Source: Trichosporon coremiiforme
Lineage: Eukaryota; Basidiomycota; Tremellomycetes; Trichosporonales; Trichosporonaceae
Reading direction: 5' to 3'
NCBI GenBank assembly: GCA_039545355.1
Contig: BCJJ01000023.1
Coordinates: forward strand, 1,362 to 65,361
Length of the DNA: 64,000 nt
The notes beneath the pieces were generated by a model. It worked only from the letters and a program-made list of their open reading frames with translations, was not told the DNA's origin and did not search any database. Shown here one piece after another: positions 62,036 to 64,000 of this stretch; position 1 is the first letter of the stretch, and every line of letters starts with the position of its first letter. The translations under genes were made by a program, and so were the position numbers.

Positions 62036-64000
62036 AGGTTCGGCCTGCTACCTCCTCGGTTCTCAGCGCATGTTGAACGCACTTTGCGCCGCCGCCAAGC
62101 TCGTCAACTCCGGGCCGCGTCACTCTGCACTCTCCGTTCCGCCGGGCCTGGATGACTGCACCACCGTCCCAGAACTGCGTCCTGACCGTGCTGGTCCCAG
62201 AAGTCTTGGCGCCGGGACGGTCGGCGAACGGTCCGGTGCCGGCGTGTGTACGGCAGCTGTGCCCGAAGCACTAGAGAGGCGCATGGACACCGAAGTACAA
62301 GCTCAGAGGTTACATACCAGGGTGTGCAGGGCCGAGAGACGCATACGGCATTCTGCCGTAAAGCCTCATTGCCATACCGCGCTGCTAGATGCGGTAGAAC
62401 ACATGAGCTCGCCGTCTTGTTGGTCAGATCGTGAGGCATGCATAGCCCGGCAATGCGGCACCTTTGCTCCAGTCTCATGACCACTGTCAAGTCCAAACCC
62501 GCCAGGAGAATCCCGGTAGGGATTCTGGCAGGCCCGAAGCCCCCACAGCACTGCATGCGGATCCATACTCGCTCCTTGTGCGCGCCAAAGGGCCAGAGGG
62601 ACGGAGAGACGGAGCCTCTCTGAGTCCGGGCTTGCGTACATACTTTCGAGCCAGAATGCCGGTGTGCCGAGACCCAGCAATCCTCAGTAGCCTCTGGAGC
62701 AGAGACGGTCCACGCCGAAGTGGGTTGAATGGATTTCGACATTTCGACGCGAGTCACGAGGACATGGACAGAGGAACGTACGGACCACGCTACCCATAAC
62801 AGCAAAGATGCGGTCATAAGGGCTGGCGGCGAGACGGCGAGACGAGTTCCTGGTGATCATCAATCGATGTCACTGTCACGGCTACGGTCTCGACGCTGAG
62901 TCGCGTGATCGCGGGGCGTTGGGAATAGTGATGCACCGCGCCGCCGTTGTCGTGCTCACACGACGATCCAACTATGGACTTGGCAGGGATCGGAGAGACA
63001 GCTGATGGTGGCCTCGTCGTCGTCCCAGACAGCAGCGTACGTCAGGGAGATGGCAGACGGTGGTCAGGCAGACGGCGAGGGAACAGGGATCCAGCGGCGG
63101 AAGGTTACCACGGCATATGCAGGCACCGCTCATTGAGTTACCCATCGATGAAGACGGCCGGGGCCCAAAACGACAGGCTCATGAGTGTCCGCTGATGGGC
63201 TTGTCCTTGGCTCTTCCGCACTAAGCTCTAGAGTTGAGTTGTGCTGATTAAACGCACGCATTCTGCGAATTTCGCGAATCATGAATTCATTCAGCTTTGA
63301 GGTAAGGCAAGAACCCAAGTCATGTCCAGGGTCGGCGTCCCAGCACAGGGCTGCCGATGCAATGCACGTCTGCAGCCTCCGTCGCCTCCTGCCGCTCCCT
63401 GCTGCCTCTGACATGCGGGCTCCCGATCCTGCAGCGTCGGGTATCCATTGGACCCGCTCTTGGCCACTTGCTGCCCGCTTGCTGCGGAAGCCCAATGGCT
63501 GATGATGTCGGCCTGCATGAATGACGCTTGGTGCAGACACCGTGGCACACCGCCCTAGCCAGGGTGACGAGACCTGATGAAGTCGCCGGTCGTCGACAGA
63601 GGCCGGGCGACCGGTCATCTGCGGCATGCGAGTCCACCAGGTCCACCGGGCGCAATAGGTCCAGCATTGCGTCGTGATCGGACATGCCTGTATGGCAGCC
63701 TCGGCAGTTGTAAATGACCATCGTGACTCGTGATAGCTGGCACGGAGATACGCAGACGTGCACTTGCATTGCCTCTGTCGTCGAGCGGCGCGAGGGTTAA
63801 CGTCAAACGGCATTAGCTCCAGGTCAGGACCCCCAGGGCAGCGACGTCACAAGTCGGTCCATTCTTCCGTGAGCGGCTCGGGTGGCAGATGACGGTTAAT
63901 CTTGCCCGGACCTGTCTGGCATCTGCTCATGTTCCTTGCACCCTTGCACCCTTGTGCGGATCACAGGAATGTCCACCGAGGCGGCACAGCGCGACGCGAA

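Larger units (their letters stand above)
57566..64000. other. 6.4-kb gene-free terminal region
   Basis: No splice-consistent or conserved gene found. Frames are short, balanced between strands and not intron-delimited. Contents are a 10-nt tandem repeat (57791-57830), a 12-G run (59544-59555), a hairpin (59606-59633), a 331-N assembly gap (59982-60312), and three TAAGCGAG boxes (61138, 61206, 61284). It may be subtelomeric, pericentromeric or heavily decayed sequence; I cannot tell which. Confidence 0.4.

Noticed and set aside
1..64000. CRISPR arrays, bacterial operons or riboswitches
   Set aside because: Spliceosomal introns, a Pol III tRNA with an internal promoter and eukaryotic proteins show this is fungal nuclear DNA; no spaced direct-repeat array was seen.

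Overview
The window is nuclear DNA of a GC-rich, intron-rich basidiomycete yeast, most likely a tremellomycete of the Trichosporonales. This placement is an inference from gene content and gene structure, not from a database search. Introns are mostly 33-60 nt, begin GTGAGT/GTAAGT/GTGAGC, carry a CTRAC branch site (usually GCTGAC or GCTAAC) and end AG 5-12 nt later. I used this signature to join exons, and nearly all conserved genes then read through in frame. Six regions can be told apart.

1) 0-8.9 kb: lineage-specific small genes, a tRNA-Gly(GCC) at 2277-2347, and a minus-strand cluster of short cysteine-motif proteins (5.0-8.3 kb). 2) 9.2-17.1 kb: conserved housekeeping genes: an otubain-type deubiquitinase divergent from the V-ATPase assembly factor VMA12, the Golgi/endosomal t-SNARE TLG2, and the peroxisomal import receptor PEX5, whose stop codon is followed by 86 open in-frame codons. 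3) 17.8-29.8 kb: accessory region with another cysteine-motif gene, Ser-rich proteins, a tandem pair of small membrane-protein genes whose introns are far more alike than the exon between them, retrotransposon and DNA-transposon remnants, and two members of a three-member coiled-coil family (third at 4.0 kb). 4) 30.0-35.6 kb: mitochondrial hotdog-thioesterase-like protein, exocyst SEC10 and LCL2. 5) 39.7-57.6 kb: secreted GH5 glucanase, a decayed long gene, a GIT1-like glycerophosphodiester/phosphate transporter, translin, a small myristoylated SVIP-like protein, alanine aminotransferase, the eEF1A methyltransferase EFM7 and a cytochrome P450. 6) 57.6-64.0 kb: no supportable gene, with a 331-N assembly gap.

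The conserved genes cover trafficking (TLG2, SEC10, VMA12), peroxisome import, ubiquitin removal and metabolism. They are neighbours but do not form one pathway. The novel material is the accessory families: the tandem membrane genes with diverged exons between near-identical introns, the C-x(10,11)-C-x2-C micro-proteins with a shared intron position, the three-member coiled-coil family, and several genes in which a stop codon is followed by a long same-frame continuation.
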